64,000 nucleotides of DNA from Rubrivivax sp. Lineage in GTDB: Bacteria; Pseudomonadota; Gammaproteobacteria; Burkholderiales; Burkholderiaceae_C. The stretch covers positions 248,001 to 312,000 of the forward strand of contig JADCGQ010000004.1 of NCBI GenBank assembly GCA_020248945.1, written 5' to 3'. The position numbers and the translations under genes were made by a program. The notes under the pieces are model-generated. The model saw only the letters and a program-made list of their open reading frames with translations. It was not told where the DNA came from and ran no database searches. Position 1 is the first letter of the stretch; every line of letters starts with the position of its first letter. Shown here piece by piece: positions 1 to 8,689 of this stretch.

Positions 1-1125
1 GGCAAAGGTGACGGCGTGCTGCTCGGCAATGCCGACGTCGTGGTAACGCTTCGGAAAGCGCTTGTGGAACTCCACCATGCCCGAGCCTTCGCGCATGGCC
101 GGCGTGATGGCGACGAGCTTGTCGTCGACCTCGGCCATGTCGCACAGCCACTGGCCGAAGACATGCATGAAGCTGGGCTTGCTGGGCTTGCTGGGCGGGA
201 AGCCTTCCGACGGGTTGAACTTGACCGAGGCGGCGTGGTACTTCACCGGGTCGGCCTCGGCCAGCTTGTAGCCGTAGCCCTTTTTCGTGACGACGTGCAG
301 GAACTGCGCGCCGCGCTTGCCGCGCAGGTTTTCGAGCGTCGGGATCAGCGCGTCGAGGTCGTGGCCGTCGATGGGGCCGACGTAGTTGAAGCCGAATTCC
401 TCGAAGATGGTGCCGGGCACGACCATGCCCTTGGCGTGCTCTTCGAAGCGCCGCGCCAGCTCGAACAGGGGCGGCGCATTCTTCAGCACCGCCTTGGCGC
501 CTTCGCGCGCGGCCTCGTAGAAGTTGCCGCTCATCAGTCGCGCCAGGTACTTGTTCAGCGCGCCCACCGGCGGGCTGATCGACATGTCGTTGTCGTTGAG
601 CACCACCAGCAGGTCGGGCACCTGGCCCTCGTGCGGCACGCCGGCGTTGTTCATGGCCTCGAAGGCCATGCCGGCGCTCATGGCGCCGTCGCCGATCACA
701 GCCACGGCCTTGCGGGCCTCGCCCTTGAGCTGCGCCGCCATCGCCATGCCCAGGGCGGCGCTGATGCTGGTGGAGCTGTGCGCCGTGCCGAAGGTGTCGT
801 ACTCGCTCTCGTCACGGCGCGGAAAGCCGCCGATGCCGCCCAGTTGCCGCAGCGTGTGCATGCGGTCGCGCCGGCCGGTGAGCACCTTGTGCGGGTAGGT
901 CTGGTGGCCGACGTCCCAGACGATGCGGTCGTGCGGCGTGTCGAACACGTAGTGCAGCGCGATGGTGAGTTCCACCGTGCCCAGGTTGCTGCCGAGGTGG
1001 CCGCCGGTCTGGCTGACGGTCTGCAGCACGAACTCGCGCAGTTCCTTGGCCAGCGCGGGCAGATCCGTGCGCGGCAGGCGGCGCAGGTCGGCGGGGCTGT
1101 CGATCTGGTGCAGCAATCCGGTCAT
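1..1125 (-). CDS. dxs: 1-deoxy-D-xylulose-5-phosphate synthase (partial, 3' end cut by window)
   Basis: This cytosolic thiamine-diphosphate enzyme condenses pyruvate and glyceraldehyde 3-phosphate to DXP, the first step of the MEP isoprenoid pathway. Reading leftwards from the ATG at 1125, the first 375 residues are present out of about 620 for the family. They begin [17 protein letters not shown] and contain GGHLGSNLG, the cofactor-binding stretch [18 protein letters not shown] and GPIDGHD, all typical of DXS; the frame runs through into the start of the pyrimidine domain ([12 protein letters not shown]). The start lies 4 nt behind the ispA stop, so xseB, ispA and dxs form one operon that supplies farnesyl diphosphate and its precursor. 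The rest of the gene lies outside the window. The assignment is secure. Confidence 0.96.
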   Translation of the reverse strand, partial: MTGLLHQIDSPADLRRLPRTDLPALAKELREFVLQTVSQTGGHLGSNLGTVELTIALHYVFDTPHDRIVWDVGHQTYPHKVLTGRRDRMHTLRQLGGIGGFPRRDESEYDTFGTAHSSTSISAALGMAMAAQLKGEARKAVAVIGDGAMSAGMAFEAMNNAGVPHEGQVPDLLVVLNDNDMSISPPVGALNKYLARLMSGNFYEAAREGAKAVLKNAPPLFELARRFEEHAKGMVVPGTIFEEFGFNYVGPIDGHDLDALIPTLENLRGKRGAQFLHVVTKKGYGYKLAEADPVKYHAASVKFNPSEGFPPSKPSKPSFMHVFGQWLCDMAEVDDKLVAITPAMREGSGMVEFHKRFPKRYHDVGIAEQHAVTFA

Positions 1126-1129
1126 GGCA

Positions 1130-2032
1130 TCAATTCTCGCGCTCCACCACCTTGTCGGCCAGCACGGCGAGCCAGGCCGCCGCCGCGCCCAGGCCGCTGG
1201 CGGCCAGCGCCTCGTGCGCCTGGCGCCGCAGCGTCTGGGCATGCGTGCGCGCGGCGCCCAGGCCGAGCACCGACACATAGGTGGGTTTGTTGTCGTTCTG
1301 GTCCTTGCCGGCGGTCTTGCCCAGCTTGGCGGCGGATTGCGTGACGTCGAGGATGTCGTCGACGACCTGGAAGGCCACGCCCGTGGCCCAGCCGTAATCG
1401 GACAGCGCCGCGCGCACGGCGGGGGTGGTGTCGCCGCAGGCTGCGCCCATCATCACGCTGGCCTGCAGCAGCGCACCGGTCTTGCGGCGGTGCATGTCAC
1501 GCAGTTCGGCTTCGTCAAGGCCATGGCCGATGCTCGCCAGGTCGATCGCCTGGCCGCCGGCCATGCCGGCGTGGCCGGCAGAGCGCGCCAGCAGCGAGAC
1601 CAGACGGGCCTGCTGGGCAGGGGCCATGCCGCCGCTGTCGGGGGTGAGCACCTCGAACGCCAGCGCCTGCATGGCGTCACCGGCCAGCATGGCCTGGGCC
1701 TCGCCGTACTTCACGTGCACCGTCGGCTTGCCGCGGCGCAGCACGTCGTTGTCCATGCAGGGCATGTCGTCGTGCACCAGGCTGTAGGCGTGGATCAGTT
1801 CCACGGCCACGGCGGCACGCATCGCGGCACTGCGCTCACCACCCACCGCACGGCAGGCGGCCAGCACCAGCAGCGGCCGCAGCCGCTTGCCCCCGTCGAG
1901 CACGCCGTAGCGAATGGCCTCGCCGAGCCCGGCCGGGGCATCGGCAGGCACCCAGGCGTCGAGGGCGGCCTCGACGGCGGCGAGTTCGTCGCGCGCCCAG
2001 GCGTCGAAGGCGGCCACGTCGACGGCCGTCAT
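1130..2032 (-). CDS. ispA: Farnesyl diphosphate synthase / polyprenyl synthetase
   Basis: A 300-residue cytosolic prenyltransferase that joins IPP to DMAPP and GPP to make farnesyl diphosphate for quinones and undecaprenyl carriers. Visible motifs are GGKRLRPLL, the first aspartate-rich motif in [12 protein letters not shown] followed by LRRGKPTVH, and the second in FQVVDDILD, in the correct order and at normal family length. I chose the ATG at 2032, which gives [12 protein letters not shown]; it overlaps the xseB stop by 4 nt (ATGA). The frame stays open further upstream, but that stretch is antisense-like and covered by xseB. Next downstream is dxs. Bacterial FPP and GGPP synthases are hard to separate by eye; FPP synthase is inferred from the operon. 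Confidence 0.95.
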   Translation of the reverse strand: MTAVDVAAFDAWARDELAAVEAALDAWVPADAPAGLGEAIRYGVLDGGKRLRPLLVLAACRAVGGERSAAMRAAVAVELIHAYSLVHDDMPCMDNDVLRRGKPTVHVKYGEAQAMLAGDAMQALAFEVLTPDSGGMAPAQQARLVSLLARSAGHAGMAGGQAIDLASIGHGLDEAELRDMHRRKTGALLQASVMMGAACGDTTPAVRAALSDYGWATGVAFQVVDDILDVTQSAAKLGKTAGKDQNDNKPTYVSVLGLGAARTHAQTLRRQAHEALAASGLGAAAAWLAVLADKVVEREN

Positions 2033-2265
2033 GGCGCCACCCAGGGCTTCAGCACGCCCTCGTCGAGCACCTTCACCTGCTCTTCCACCGCCTGCAGCCG
2101 GCTGCGGCAGAACTGCAGCAGCTCGGATGCACGCCGGTAGGCGTCGAGCAACTGGTCCAGCGGCATCTGGCCGTCTTCCATCTGCGCCACCAGCCGGTCG
2201 AGTTCGGCCAGCGCCTGTTCGTAGCTGGCCGGCTCGGGCAAGGGTTTGGCGGCGCTGCGGGCCAT
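2029..2265 (-). CDS. xseB: Exodeoxyribonuclease VII small subunit
   Basis: A 78-residue protein of the usual XseB size. It carries the family pattern [19 protein letters not shown], then [23 protein letters not shown], forming the helical hairpin that binds the large subunit XseA. The complex degrades single-stranded DNA to acid-soluble oligonucleotides. The gene opens the xseB-ispA-dxs operon and overlaps ispA by 4 nt, which suggests translational coupling; this order is common in proteobacteria. xseA is not in the window. The 291 nt upstream, up to the divergent Rieske gene, hold no other gene. A TAGAAT hexamer there (2413-2418, + strand) and the reverse-strand TAGAAT at about 2312 are possible -10 elements without a convincing -35. 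Confidence 0.93.
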   Translation of the reverse strand: MARSAAKPLPEPASYEQALAELDRLVAQMEDGQMPLDQLLDAYRRASELLQFCRSRLQAVEEQVKVLDEGVLKPWVAP

Positions 2266-2556
2266 CGGGGCTGGATCCTGGATTCCGGGGTGTGAAATGT
2301 GGCGGCCATTCTAGACAAGCGCCCCCGGCCGTTGCCGCCACGCCCCGCGCCCCGGTCGGCACGGCCGCAACACCCTGGAGAGCCCTACCCAGGAAGGCCG
2401 AAACCCCCCGGCTAGAATCCGCCCCCGCCTCACACCCCCCGGGGTTCGGGCCACGTCGTCGCCGGCGGACCTCGCCGCAGCGCAGTCTGCATCGCGGCGC
2501 CGCTGGCCCTAGTTCGGTCGCAGTCCTTTACCCTGCATGGAGGATCCGGTCGGATC

Positions 2557-3699
2557 ATGTCGGACCTGAGCATCGCTCTCGAATCACTGGAACGCTCCCG
2601 CACGCAATTGCCGGTGGGCAGCTATTTCGACGAGGCGCTGTACCGGCGCGAGCAGGAGCTGATCTTCCAGCTCGCCCCGCGCTACCTCGGGCACCAGCTG
2701 GCCGTGCCCGAGGTGGGCGACCACCTGGCGCTGCCGCAGGAAGCCGAAGGCCGGGCCCTGGTGCACACGAAGGACGGCATCGAGCTCATCAGCAACGTCT
2801 GCCGCCATCGCCAGGCCATCATGCTCAAGGGCCGCGGCCGCAGCACGAGCGGCCACGTCGTCTGCCCGCTGCACCGCTGGACCTACGACCTGCACGGCCG
2901 CCTCGTCGGCGCCCCGCACTTCGAGCAGGCCCCCTGCCTGAACCTGCGCAACTACCCGGTGCAGCAGTGGCAAGGCCTGGTGTTCGAGCGCGCCTCCAGT
3001 GCCCAAGCTCGCGATGTCGCCACCGACCTGCAGGTGCTGGGCGTGGCGGCGCAGCTCGATTTTTCGGGCTACCAGTTCGGCCAGGCCCATCTGCACGCCT
3101 GCGACTACAACTGGAAGACCTTCATCGAGGTCTACCTTGAGGACTACCACGTCGGCCCCTTCCACCCGGGCCTGGGCCAGTTCGTGGCCTGTGGCGACCT
3201 GGCCTGGGAGTTCGGCCGCCACCACTCGGTGCAGACCGTCGGCGTCAACGCCGCCCTGGCGCGCCCGGGCTCGCCCGTGTACCAGCGCTGGCACGAGCAG
3301 GTGCTGAAGGTGCGCGACGGCCGGCCGCCGGCCCATGGCGCGATCTGGCTGACCTACTACCCCACCGTGATGGTGGAGTGGTACCCCGAGGTGCTGGTGG
3401 TGAGCACGCTGTTCCCGCAAGGGCCGCAGAAGACGATGAACCTGGTGGAGTTCTTCTACCCGGAAGAGATCCTCGCCTTCGAGCCCGAGTTCGTGCAGGC
3501 CCAGCAGGCCGCCTACATGGAGACCTGCGCCGAAGACGACGAGATCGCACTGCGCATGGACGCCGGCCGCCGCGCGCTGCTGGAACGCGGCGACGACGAG
3601 GCGGGCCCCTACCAGAGCCCGATGGAAGACGGCATGCAGCACTTCCACGAGTGGTATCGGCGCGAGATGGGCCTGCCGGAGACCGGCGCCTGGCGCTGA
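2557..3699 (+). CDS. Rieske (2Fe-2S) ring-hydroxylating dioxygenase alpha-subunit family protein
   Basis: A 380-residue oxygenase alpha subunit. The N-terminal Rieske domain supplies the cluster ligands Cys82 and His84 (CRHR) and Cys103 and His106 (CPLHRW). The C-terminal catalytic domain carries the mononuclear iron motif around NWKTFIEVYLEDYH, with His198 and His203, and an acidic distal region (AEDDEIALRMD) that normally provides the third ligand. Family members hydroxylate aromatic rings or demethylate quaternary amines using electrons from a separate reductase; no reductase gene is adjacent and the substrate is unknown. The gene diverges from xseB-ispA-dxs, an arrangement that recurs in Burkholderiales as far as I recall. 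An AGGA-type ribosome site lies about 12 nt before the ATG. Confidence 0.88.
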   Translation: MSDLSIALESLERSRTQLPVGSYFDEALYRREQELIFQLAPRYLGHQLAVPEVGDHLALPQEAEGRALVHTKDGIELISNVCRHRQAIMLKGRGRSTSGHVVCPLHRWTYDLHGRLVGAPHFEQAPCLNLRNYPVQQWQGLVFERASSAQARDVATDLQVLGVAAQLDFSGYQFGQAHLHACDYNWKTFIEVYLEDYHVGPFHPGLGQFVACGDLAWEFGRHHSVQTVGVNAALARPGSPVYQRWHEQVLKVRDGRPPAHGAIWLTYYPTVMVEWYPEVLVVSTLFPQGPQKTMNLVEFFYPEEILAFEPEFVQAQQAAYMETCAEDDEIALRMDAGRRALLERGDDEAGPYQSPMEDGMQHFHEWYRREMGLPETGAWR

Positions 3700-3749
3700 G
3701 CGCGCCGCCACGCCCTGCGGCGCGGCCGTCCTGGCGGGCGCCGGCGCTG

Positions 3750-4634
3750 ATGATCGGGGCGACGGCGCTGTTCGCCTTGATGGGCGCATGCGTGAAGGCG
3801 GCCTCGACTCTCTACAGCGCCGGCGAGATCGTCATGTACCGCTCGCTCATCGGCCTGGTGCTGATGGCGGCCATGATGCGCTGGCGCGGCGTGGCCTTTG
3901 CCAGCCGCGTGCCCCGGCTGCACCTCTCGCGCAGCGTCAGCGGCACGGTGGCTCTGTGCCTGTGGTTCACCGCCATCGGCGGCCTGCCGCTGGCCACGGC
4001 GATGACGCTCAGCTACATGAGCTCGGTGTGGATCGCGCTGTTCCTGATCGGCGGCGCGGTGCTGCTGGCGCCCGAGCGTGGCAGCCCGCCGGCGCTCGAC
4101 CTGCGCCTGGTGGCCGCCGTGCTGGCCGGCTTTGCCGGCGTGGTGCTGGTGCTTCGGCCCACGATCGAGCAGGAACAGCTGGTGTACGGCGTGATCGGCC
4201 TGGCCTCGGGGCTGCTGGCGGCGGTGGCCTACCTGCAGGTCACGGCGCTCGGCCGGCTGGGGGAGCCGGGCGAGCGCGTGGTCTTCTACTTCTCGGCCAC
4301 CGGTGTGGTGTTCGGCGGCCTGTACGCCGTGTGGGCCGGCGGCTTCGGCCGCCATGCCACCGAAGGCGTGATGCTGCTGCTGGCCATCGGCACGCTGGCC
4401 ACGGCCGCGCAGTGGATGATGACGCGTGCCTACGCCACCGGTGCCACGATGGGCATCGCGGCGCTGCAGTACGTGGGCATCGTGTTCTCGTCGCTGCTCG
4501 GCCTGCTGCTGTTCGACGAGACCTTGCCCGCCACGGCCACAGCCGGCATCGTGCTGATCCTGGCCGCCGGCGTGGCGGCCACGCTGCTGCGCGGCCGGCC
4601 GCGCACGGCCGATTCGACGCTGGGCGACGGCTGA
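3750..4634 (+). CDS. DMT-superfamily (EamA) transporter
   Basis: A 294-residue inner-membrane protein predicted to span the membrane about ten times in two EamA repeats. Hydrophobic segments include MIGATALFALMGACVKAA, GLVLMAAMM, GTVALCLWFTAIGGL, WIALFLIGGAVLLA, LVAAVLAGFAGVVLVL, VIGLASGLLAAVAYL and, near the end, IVLILAAGVAATLL. Family members export metabolites or amino acids; the substrate here cannot be read from sequence. The ATG at 3750 is the first one that starts directly before helix 1. The frame is open back to the Rieske stop and a few N-terminal residues may be missed, since no ATG, GTG or TTG lies between. It starts 50 nt after the Rieske gene and is probably co-transcribed with it. 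Confidence 0.85.
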   Translation: MIGATALFALMGACVKAASTLYSAGEIVMYRSLIGLVLMAAMMRWRGVAFASRVPRLHLSRSVSGTVALCLWFTAIGGLPLATAMTLSYMSSVWIALFLIGGAVLLAPERGSPPALDLRLVAAVLAGFAGVVLVLRPTIEQEQLVYGVIGLASGLLAAVAYLQVTALGRLGEPGERVVFYFSATGVVFGGLYAVWAGGFGRHATEGVMLLLAIGTLATAAQWMMTRAYATGATMGIAALQYVGIVFSSLLGLLLFDETLPATATAGIVLILAAGVAATLLRGRPRTADSTLGDG

Positions 4635-4689
4635 GAACCGCCGAGCCCGCCGCACCCGACTGCCCCGCTCATTCGTTCAGGAGACCCCG

Positions 4690-5535
4690 ATGACCCCGAC
4701 CCCGCTGATCGACGCCCGCTCGCTGCAGACCCTGCTCGCCGGCCCCGCCCCGGTGGCGCTGCTGGACTGCGGCTTCGACCTCTCCGACCCCACGGCCGGC
4801 GAACGCGCCTTTGCCGCCGGGCACCTGCCCGGTGCGGCGTATGTGCACCTGGACCGCGATCTCTCGGGCCCCAAGACGGGCCACAACGGCCGCCATCCGC
4901 TGCCCGCGCGCAGCGCCTGGGCGGTCACGATGGGGCGGCTGGGCATCGCGCCCGGTGTCGCCGTCGTCGTGTACGACGACCACGGCGGCGTCTACGCCTC
5001 GCGCGCCTGGTGGATGCTGCGCTGGGCCGGCCACACCGAGGTGGCGCTGCTCGACGGCGGCCGCGGCGCCTGGCATGCGGCGGGTGGCGAGCGGGTGGCG
5101 GGCGACACGCCGCGCCAGCCCTCGCAAGGCCCGTATCCGGTGTCGGCATCGGCAGCGATGGCCACGGTGGACACCGACACGCTCGCCGCCGGGCTCGGCC
5201 GTGTCGCGCTGCTCGATGCCCGCGCGCCGGAACGCTACCGCGGCGAAGTCGAGCCGCTCGACCCGGTGGCGGGCCGCATACCGGGCGCGCGCAACCGCTT
5301 CTTCAAGCTCAACCTGGGCGCCGACGGCTGCTTCCGGCCGGCCGCCGAGCTGCGCGCCGAGTTCGAGGCCGCCGCGGGCGGCCTGCCGGTGGTGCACCAG
5401 TGCGGCTCGGGCGTCACGGCCTGCCACAACCTGCTGGCCATGGCGGTGGCCGGGCTCGATGCCGGCACGCTGTACCCAGGCTCGTGGAGCGCCTGGTGCA
5501 GCGACGCCTCGCGACCCGTGGCGCGCGGGGCCTGA
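4690..5535 (+). CDS. sseA: Two-domain sulfurtransferase (3-mercaptopyruvate sulfurtransferase type)
   Basis: A 281-residue cytosolic tandem rhodanese. The N-terminal inactive domain contains the usual FDLSDP and GHLPGAAYVHLDRDLSGP; the C-terminal domain carries the catalytic Cys loop CGSGVTA preceded by PVVHQ. The CG[S/T]GVTA loop is typical of 3-mercaptopyruvate sulfurtransferase rather than thiosulfate:cyanide sulfurtransferase (CRKGVTA), so the expected reaction is sulfur transfer from mercaptopyruvate to thiols or cyanide. A good Shine-Dalgarno sequence (AGGAGA) sits 6-7 nt before the ATG. Length is normal. It follows the DMT transporter by 55 nt. Confidence 0.9.
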   Translation: MTPTPLIDARSLQTLLAGPAPVALLDCGFDLSDPTAGERAFAAGHLPGAAYVHLDRDLSGPKTGHNGRHPLPARSAWAVTMGRLGIAPGVAVVVYDDHGGVYASRAWWMLRWAGHTEVALLDGGRGAWHAAGGERVAGDTPRQPSQGPYPVSASAAMATVDTDTLAAGLGRVALLDARAPERYRGEVEPLDPVAGRIPGARNRFFKLNLGADGCFRPAAELRAEFEAAAGGLPVVHQCGSGVTACHNLLAMAVAGLDAGTLYPGSWSAWCSDASRPVARGA

Positions 5536-5552
5536 ACTCGCTGCCGGCCCGC

Positions 5553-5566
5553 TTGATCCCCGTCAA
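5553..5566. promoter_or_regulatory. FNR/ANR-type binding site upstream of the universal stress protein gene
   Basis: The sequence TTGAT-CCCC-GTCAA matches the FNR-family consensus TTGAT-N4-ATCAA at nine of ten fixed positions and has dyad symmetry (CTTGA/TCAAG). It is centred about 78 nt before the usp start codon. A class II activator site would put transcription start near 5601. No strong -10 element is visible there, so the promoter itself is not proven. Oxygen or redox control of usp genes by FNR homologues is known in other proteobacteria; its use here is inference. Confidence 0.55.
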
Positions 5567-5637
5567 GCCCCTGATGGGGAAGTGCCGCGAACATGCCACC
5601 ATCACACCCGGCCGCTCCAGGCCGCCCCGGAGGCACC

Positions 5638-6072
5638 ATGTACCAATCAATCCTGTTCCCGACCGACGGTTCCGACATCACGATGAAGGCGCTGCAGTCG
5701 GCCCTGTCGCTGGCCAAGCTGTGCGGCGCCGAACTGCACGTGCTGGCGGTGATGGAGCCGTTTCCGTACAGCGCCATCTCCGAGATGCAGCCGGTGCCGC
5801 CGCAGGAGTTCTTCGACGCCCAGCAGCGCGTGGCCACCGCCCGCGTGAAGGCCGTGACGGACGCCGCCGCCGCGGCCGGCGTGCGTTGCCAGGGCTACAC
5901 CGTCGAGGCCCTGCACCCGTGGGAAGCCATCCTCGAGCATGGCAAGGCCCAGGGCAGCGACTTGGTCGTCATGGCCTCGCACGGCCGCCGCGGCGTGAGC
6001 GCGCTGTTGCTGGGCAGCGAAACGCAGAAGGTGCTGACGCACAGCACCTTGCCGGTGCTCGTCGTCCGCTGA
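5638..6072 (+). CDS. Universal stress protein, UspA family
   Basis: A 144-residue single-domain cytosolic Usp. It starts MYQSILFPTDGSD, with the Asp of the nucleotide-binding fold, and ends with GSDLVVMASHGRRG followed by LLLGSETQKVL and PVLVVR. The G-x2-G-x9-G-(S/T) pattern marks the ATP-binding subgroup. I chose the ATG at 5638, preceded by CGGAGGCACC; a longer in-frame version from 5593 adds only a Pro/Gly-rich tail. Usp proteins bind nucleotides and help survival during starvation, low oxygen or oxidative stress. The FNR-like box upstream suggests induction under low oxygen. Confidence 0.92.
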   Translation: MYQSILFPTDGSDITMKALQSALSLAKLCGAELHVLAVMEPFPYSAISEMQPVPPQEFFDAQQRVATARVKAVTDAAAAAGVRCQGYTVEALHPWEAILEHGKAQGSDLVVMASHGRRGVSALLLGSETQKVLTHSTLPVLVVR

Positions 6073-6114
6073 GCCGGAAAGCACCGGGCGCGGATCCGGC
6101 TTGGCCGGGCCGCT

Positions 6115-6160
6115 GCCCGAGCCCCCTCGGGGGGTGGCGAGCGCAGCGAGCCTGGGGGCG
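6115..6160. repeat. REP-like GC-rich intergenic element
   Basis: Between the usp stop and the convergent hydrolase stop lies a compact structured stretch: a CCCCC-TC-GGGGG hairpin (6122-6133), then the direct repeat GCGAGC-GCA-GCGAGC, then a GGGGGC that can pair with the initial GCCCCC. It resembles short repeats found downstream of many genes in Comamonadaceae and Rubrivivax relatives, from memory. It may serve as a transcription end for both genes, although no T-run follows. I saw no second full copy in this window. Confidence 0.5.
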
Positions 6161-6162
6161 CG

Positions 6163-7053
6163 TCAAGCTACCCCGTTGGCCTTGAACCAGGCCACGCAAC
6201 GCTTCCAGCCATCTTCGGCCGCTTCCTTGCGGAAGCTGGGCCGGTAGTCGGCATGGAAGGCGTGCGGCGCCTCGGGGTAGATCACGAACTCGCTCCTCTT
6301 CGCCGCCGCGCTGCCGGTGGCCAGCGCCGCCTTCATGCGGTCGACGGTGTCGAGCGGAATGCCGGTGTCCTGCCCGCCGTACAGGCCCAGCACCGGGCCG
6401 TTCAGGCGGCCGGCGCCGTCAACCGGGTGCGTGGGCTGCAAGGCGTTCGGCTGGCCGACCAGGCGGCCGTACCAGGCCACACCGGCCTTGAGGCCCGGGT
6501 TGTGCGCGGCATACAGCCAGGTGATGCGGCCGCCCCAGCAAAAGCCGGTGACGGCGGCCTTGCCGGCGTCGGCGCCCTGGCCGCGGGCCCAGGCCAGTGA
6601 GGCATCGAGATCGGCCATCACCTGCGCGTCGGGCACCTTGCTGACGACCTCGGCGATGAGCTTGGCAATCTCGCCGTATTCGGTGGGGTCGCCCTGGCGC
6701 ACGAAGAGCTCGGGCGCGATGGCGAAGTAGCCGGCCTTGGCAAAGCGGCGCGCGACATCGGCGATGTACTCGTGCACGCCGAAGATCTCGCTGACCACCA
6801 GCACCACCGGCGCATTGGCCTTGCCGGCGGGCGCGGCGCGGTAGGCCGGCATCTTGAAGTCACCGACCGGGATGCTCACCTCGCCGGCCATGAGGCCGGT
6901 GCTGTCGGTCTTGACCACGGTCTGGGCCATCACCGGCATCACCGCGGCGGCGAAGCCGGTGCCGACGGCGCGCTGCACGAAGCCGCGGCGCGTGCTGTCC
7001 GCGCTCAACGGGCCGGTGGCCGGCACCAGCGTAGCGAACTCTTCCTTCAGCAT
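6163..7053 (-). CDS. Dienelactone hydrolase family protein, Tat-exported
   Basis: A 296-residue alpha/beta hydrolase. Residues 1-45 look like a twin-arginine signal (STRRGFVQRAVGTGFAAAV ending PVMAQ), preceded by an unusual 20-residue N-extension, so the enzyme probably acts in the periplasm. The dienelactone hydrolase catalytic triad is visible: the Cys nucleophile in GFCWGG, Asp in GGQDTGIP and His in APHAFHADYR. The family hydrolyses dienelactones in chloroaromatic breakdown and a range of other esters; the substrate here is unknown and no catabolic genes are adjacent. The gene is convergent with usp, and its start lies 75 nt from the divergent ppx start. The ATG is preceded by GGAGACAACC. 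Confidence 0.88.
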   Translation of the reverse strand: MLKEEFATLVPATGPLSADSTRRGFVQRAVGTGFAAAVMPVMAQTVVKTDSTGLMAGEVSIPVGDFKMPAYRAAPAGKANAPVVLVVSEIFGVHEYIADVARRFAKAGYFAIAPELFVRQGDPTEYGEIAKLIAEVVSKVPDAQVMADLDASLAWARGQGADAGKAAVTGFCWGGRITWLYAAHNPGLKAGVAWYGRLVGQPNALQPTHPVDGAGRLNGPVLGLYGGQDTGIPLDTVDRMKAALATGSAAAKRSEFVIYPEAPHAFHADYRPSFRKEAAEDGWKRCVAWFKANGVA

Positions 7054-7128
7054 GGTTGTCTCCAGGTGGGTGTTGTCCGAACGACGCGCGGCGGCATTCT
7101 AGAAAGGGCCCACGGGTAGCATTGACGC

Positions 7129-8673
7129 ATGGAAAAACGCGAGGCGCAGACCCCCCACCCGCAGGGCCTGCTGGCCGCCATCGACATGGGCTCCAACAGC
7201 TTCCGGCTGGAGATCGGCGCCCTGCCTCACGACCGCTACCGCCGCGTTGATTACCTCAAGGAAACCGTGCGCCTGGGCGCCGGGCTTGACGCTGCCGGCC
7301 AGCTGACCGAAGACGCCGCGCAGCGCGGCCTGGCCTGCCTGCGGCGCTTTGCGCAGCGGCTCGCCGGCTTCGAGCCCGGGCAGGTGCGCGCGGTGGCCAC
7401 GCAGACGCTGCGCGAGGCCAAGAACCGCAACGCCTTCCTGCTGCGCGCGCAGGACGCACTGGGCTTTCCGATCGAGGTGATCACGGGCCGCGAGGAGGCC
7501 CGGCTCATCTACGCCGGGGTCTACCACCTGCAGCCGCCGACCGCGCCGATCCAGGAGGCCGACGCCGGGCGCCTGGTCATCGACATCGGCGGCCGCTCGA
7601 CCGAGATCATCCTCGGCCATGGCCGCACGCCGCGCCTGACGGAGAGCTTTGCAGTGGGCTGCGTGAGCCTGTCGATGCGCTTCTTCCCCGAGGGCCGCAT
7701 CACGCAGGAGGGCTTCCGTGCCGCGCAGGTGGCCGCGGGCGCCGAGATCGAAGAGGCCCTGGTGCCCTTCGCCCGCGAGCGCTGGACCGAGGCTCTGGGC
7801 TCGTCGGGCTCGGCCAGCGCGGTGTCGCAGGTGCTGGCAGCCAACGGCGTGACCGACGGCCGCATCACGCCCGCCGGCCTGCGCTGGTGCATCGAGCAGT
7901 GCCTGGCCGCCGGCAGCACGGAGCGCATCGCGCTACCGGGCCTGAAGCCCGAGCGCCGCGCGGTGCTGCCGGGCGGCCTGGCCATCCTGTACACGCTGTC
8001 CACACACTTCGACATCGCCGCGCTGTGGCCGGCCAAGGGCGCGCTGCGCCAGGGCGTCATCGTCGACCTGCACGAGCGCCGCCAGGCGCAGCAGCGCCGC
8101 CGCCCCGGCGACATGCGCGACGAGAGCGTGGCCGCGCTGCAGCAGCGCTTCGGTGTCGACGTGCCGCAGGCCGAGCGCGTGCGCTCCGTGGCGCTGGCCT
8201 TGTTCGACGCCGTGCGCCCGGCACTCGGCGAACGCGCCGACGACGACAGCCGACGCGAGCTGGCCTGGGCCTGCGCGCTGCACGAGATCGGCCAGATGGT
8301 GTCGCACCACGACCACCACCGCCACAGCGCCTACCTGCTGAGTTACGTGGATGCTGCCGGCTTCTCGCAAAGCCAGCAGCGGCGCCTGGGCGACCTGGTG
8401 CTGGGCCAGCGCGGTGGCCTGCGCAAGCTGGAGCTGCAGATGGCGCAGCCGCTGTTCGCCTGGCAGGTGCTGTGCCTGCGGCTGGCGGCGATCAAGTGCC
8501 ATGCGCGCGGCCCCGTCGACCCGCACGCGCTGCGGCTGGCGGTGCGCGGCACCGATGCCCACCTGATGTTCACGCCGGCCTGGGCCGACACCCACCCGCG
8601 CACGCTGTACCTGCTGCAGGAAGAAGCCGCGACCTGGCTGCGGCAGGGGCCGATGGACCTGCTGCTGTCCTGA
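7129..8673 (+). CDS. ppx: Exopolyphosphatase (Ppx/GppA family)
   Basis: A 514-residue cytosolic phosphatase of the ASKHA fold. Phosphate-binding loops are AAIDMGSNSFRLEIG near residues 16-30 and LVIDIGGRSTEI near 148; these bind the polyphosphate end and Mg2+. A C-terminal HD-like helical domain follows (ALHEIGQMVSHHDHHRHSA). It releases phosphate from long polyphosphate chains, and GppA members also act on pppGpp. It converges on sixA-ppk1, so synthesis and degradation of polyphosphate are encoded side by side, which favours the Ppx role over GppA. The start ATG is the first in frame. Confidence 0.92.
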   Translation: MEKREAQTPHPQGLLAAIDMGSNSFRLEIGALPHDRYRRVDYLKETVRLGAGLDAAGQLTEDAAQRGLACLRRFAQRLAGFEPGQVRAVATQTLREAKNRNAFLLRAQDALGFPIEVITGREEARLIYAGVYHLQPPTAPIQEADAGRLVIDIGGRSTEIILGHGRTPRLTESFAVGCVSLSMRFFPEGRITQEGFRAAQVAAGAEIEEALVPFARERWTEALGSSGSASAVSQVLAANGVTDGRITPAGLRWCIEQCLAAGSTERIALPGLKPERRAVLPGGLAILYTLSTHFDIAALWPAKGALRQGVIVDLHERRQAQQRRRPGDMRDESVAALQQRFGVDVPQAERVRSVALALFDAVRPALGERADDDSRRELAWACALHEIGQMVSHHDHHRHSAYLLSYVDAAGFSQSQQRRLGDLVLGQRGGLRKLELQMAQPLFAWQVLCLRLAAIKCHARGPVDPHALRLAVRGTDAHLMFTPAWADTHPRTLYLLQEEAATWLRQGPMDLLLS

Positions 8674-8689
8674 GCAGCCGCCGAGTCGA

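Noticed and set aside
2584..3789. 400-codon open frame opposite the Rieske gene
   Set aside because: It is the complement of a gene with intact Rieske and iron-binding motifs; its translation is low-complexity without recognisable domains.
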